Assembly (NCBI RefSeq): GCF_035918095.1
Contig: NZ_CP109137.1
Coordinates: forward strand, 1,240,001-1,304,000
DNA: 64,000 nt
DNA from: Streptomyces sp. NBC_01750
GTDB lineage: Bacteria; Actinomycetota; Actinomycetes; Streptomycetales; Streptomycetaceae
Direction: 5' to 3'
The notes under the pieces are model-generated. The model searched no databases, was not told the DNA's origin, and saw nothing but the letters and a program-made list of their open reading frames with translations. Each line of letters opens with the position of its first letter. The first letter of the stretch is position 1. Both the position numbers and the translations under genes were made by a program. Of the stretch, positions 62,290 to 64,000 are shown piece after piece.

Positions 62290-64000
62290 GTGAAGCAGGT
62301 TGTGCAGAACTACAAGAGCGGCGAGCTGGCGGTGCTCGACGTGCCGGTGCCGGGGTGCAAGCCGGGCGGTGTGCTGGTCCGCACCGCCTACTCGCTGATA
62401 TCCACCGGGACCGAGCTCATGAAGGTGTCCGAGGCCGGCATGTCGATGCTGGGCAAGGCCCGCTCCCGTCCCGATCAGGTGGCCAAGGTCATGCAGAGCG
62501 TAGCCACCAACGGGGTGCCCGCCACCTACCGCAAGGTGATGGGCAAGCTGGACTCCTACACGCCGCTGGGCTACTCGCTGTGCGGGGTGGTCGAGCAGGT
62601 CGGCGCCGGGATCGACGATGTGAAGGTCGGCGACCTCGTGGCCTGCGCCGGCAACGAGCACGCGTTGCACGCCGAGCTGAACTGGGTGCCGAAGAACCTC
62701 TACGCCCCGGTGCCGGACGGCCTCGCGCCGCGGCACGCGGCCTTCGGCACCGTCGGGTCGATCGCGATGCAGGGCGTGCGCCGAGCCGAGCCGCAACTCG
62801 GCGACGTGGCGCTGGTCATCGGCCTCGGGCTGATCGGGCAGCTGGTGGTGCAGCTCCTCGCCGCTTCGGGGGTCCGCGTCGTCGGGGTCGACCCCGACCC
62901 GGTGCGCTGCGAGCTCGCCGAGGGCCTGGGCGCCGCGGCCTGCGGCGATCCCGCGTCCGCGGCCGTGGAAGCCGCTGTCGCCGAACTCACCTGCGGTCAC
63001 GGCGTGGACCAGGTGTACCTGGCCGCCGGCGGCGGCAGCAACCAGCCCGTCGAGCTGGCCGCCCGGTTGTGCCGGGACCGTGGCCGGGTCGTCGACATCG
63101 GCAAGTGCCGCCTGGACCTGCCGTGGAACGCGTACTACGAGAAAGAGCTCGACGTCCGGTTCTCGCGCAGTTACGGCCCCGGGCGCTACGACCCGGAGTA
63201 CGAGCTCGAGGGGCGGGACTACCCGATCGGCTACGTGCGCTGGACCGAGCGCCGCAACCTGGCGTGCTTCCTCGATCTCCTCGCCCGCGGCAGCGTCGAC
63301 GTGGAGCCCCTGGTCTCCCACATCGCCGACTTCGACGACGCCGTCGAGACGTACCAGAGCCTGAAGGACGGCGACCTGAAGGCCGTGGCCGTGCTGTTCC
63401 GGTACCCCGAACAGAAGGAGGAAGCGGGGGAAGCGGAGGCCCCGGCGGTCGCAGTGCCCGCGGTGCGACGCAGCGGCAGAGCGTCCACCCCGGCCCGGCC
63501 CGCCGAGGCACCGGTGCGGCTGGCGTTCGTCGGCGCGGGAAACTACGCGACGTCGATGCTGCTGCCGCACCTGGCACAGCGCGACGGCGTCGAGTTGTCC
63601 ACGGTCGTCACCACGACGGCGCTGTCCGCGGCCAACGCCAAGCGGAAGTTCGGCTTCGCCGAGGCGACCACCGATCTCGACGCCGTACTCGGCGACCAGT
63701 CCATCGACGCGGTGTTCGTGGTCACCCGCCACAGCTCGCACGCCGAACTGACCCGAAGGGCGCTCCTGGCCGGCAAGGCGGTGTTCGTGGAGAAGCCCCT
63801 GGCGCTCACCGAGGACGACCTGGCCGGTGTGCTCGCGGCGGTGGAGGAGTCCGGCAACGACCGGCTGCAGGTGGGCTTCAACCGCCGGTTCGCGCCGCTG
63901 TTGCAGGAGGCCAGGAAACGGTTCGGCGCCCGGACCGGTCCGGCGAGCCTGCGCTATCTGGTCAACGCGGGCCGGCTGCAGCACGGCAGCTGGTACCTCC
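62290..64000 (+). CDS. Bi-domain oxidoreductase: zinc-type alcohol dehydrogenase fused to Gfo/Idh/MocA domain (cut by window end)
   Basis: At least 570 codons run to the window edge without a stop. The N-terminal part (residues 1-380) is a medium-chain dehydrogenase (AYSLISTGTELMKVSEAGM, GYSLCGVVEQVGAGIDDVKV, DVALVIGLGLIGQLVVQLLA). After a linker (about 385-415, EAEAPAVAVPAVRRSGRAST), a second Rossmann domain begins at VRLAFVGAGNYATSMLLPHL with the Gfo/Idh motif AVFVEKPLALTEDDLAG (lysine of EKP) and VGFNRRFAPL. Such fusions occur in polysaccharide clusters and probably modify a nucleotide sugar. The GTG start follows AAGGGGACTTT. The C-terminus is missing. Confidence 0.9.
   Translation, partial: MKQVVQNYKSGELAVLDVPVPGCKPGGVLVRTAYSLISTGTELMKVSEAGMSMLGKARSRPDQVAKVMQSVATNGVPATYRKVMGKLDSYTPLGYSLCGVVEQVGAGIDDVKVGDLVACAGNEHALHAELNWVPKNLYAPVPDGLAPRHAAFGTVGSIAMQGVRRAEPQLGDVALVIGLGLIGQLVVQLLAASGVRVVGVDPDPVRCELAEGLGAAACGDPASAAVEAAVAELTCGHGVDQVYLAAGGGSNQPVELAARLCRDRGRVVDIGKCRLDLPWNAYYEKELDVRFSRSYGPGRYDPEYELEGRDYPIGYVRWTERRNLACFLDLLARGSVDVEPLVSHIADFDDAVETYQSLKDGDLKAVAVLFRYPEQKEEAGEAEAPAVAVPAVRRSGRASTPARPAEAPVRLAFVGAGNYATSMLLPHLAQRDGVELSTVVTTTALSAANAKRKFGFAEATTDLDAVLGDQSIDAVFVVTRHSSHAELTRRALLAGKAVFVEKPLALTEDDLAGVLAAVEESGNDRLQVGFNRRFAPLLQEARKRFGARTGPASLRYLVNAGRLQHGSWYL

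Noticed and set aside
60898..63984. Minus-strand frame of more than 1000 codons under asnB and the bi-domain oxidoreductase
   Set aside because: The plus strand has complete family motifs; the minus frame has no domain and is an effect of GC-rich third positions.

Overview
The window is a high-GC actinobacterial chromosome segment, almost certainly from Streptomyces or a close relative. GTG and TTG starts are common, and it carries Streptomyces-type families: a DUF5999 protein, an SCO6745-family protein, GAF-ANTAR proteins, a class F sortase, an RsbW-like ATPase and a BldG-like STAS protein. Rare TTA leucine codons, typical of bldA-dependent genes, cluster in one operon. No rRNA, tRNA, CRISPR array, complete insertion sequence or prophage was found. 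All calls come from reading the sequence; no database search was run.

Layout. (1) 1-8.4 kb: dimethylargininase, a decayed old-yellow-enzyme gene, an SDR that lacks its catalytic residues, an Asp-box propeller protein, uracil-DNA glycosylase coupled to a BadF/GlcNAc-kinase-like protein, a CbiX-like protein, then on the minus strand a lactonase-type propeller and a bacterial nitric oxide synthase. (2) 8.5-16.1 kb: a FUSC-type membrane protein, a degenerate copy of an AsnC-family gene, an RsbW-like ATPase/DUF5999 pair, and two divergent NB-ARC/TPR regulators, only one of which keeps a LuxR helix-turn-helix. (3) 16.2-25.1 kb: TetR with a saccharopine-dehydrogenase-like gene, an AsnC/Lrp regulator, a HAD phosphatase, a single-chain acyl-CoA carboxylase, a divergent SDR/MarR pair with clear dyads, and a SixA-type phosphatase. 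(4) 25.2-32.8 kb: a class F sortase next to an unusual secreted protein made of GDSEKSEK repeats, a secreted CocE/NonD hydrolase, a cold-shock protein followed by a DEAD-box helicase, and a DUF429 protein.

(5) 32.9-41.7 kb: an acyl-CoA degradation cluster (acyl-CoA dehydrogenase, enoyl-CoA hydratase, SDR, TetR, acyl-CoA ligase, HAD protein, epoxide-hydrolase-like protein, SCO6745-family protein). A shared 22-bp dyad, TTGAA-N3-GACGTC-N3-TTCAA, lies upstream of three transcription units, so the cluster looks like one TetR-controlled regulon. (6) 42-48.5 kb: small membrane proteins, a YihY/BrkB-type protein, a STAS anti-anti-sigma factor and two GAF-ANTAR regulators, followed by gene-poor sequence with an EF-Tu fragment. 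(7) 48.5-52.7 kb: two tandem DUF4139 proteins and a broken DNRLRE-domain gene.

(8) 53.2-64 kb: a tightly coupled exopolysaccharide operon comprising a sugar-1-phosphate transferase, nucleotide-sugar dehydrogenase, glycosyltransferase, two Wzz-like proteins with degenerate ATPase domains, an asparagine-synthase-type amidotransferase and a bi-domain oxidoreductase cut by the window edge. The first two genes contain five TTA codons, suggesting developmental control through bldA. Several gene relics (old yellow enzyme, AsnC, SDR, EF-Tu, DNRLRE) suggest an accessory region with ongoing gene loss.
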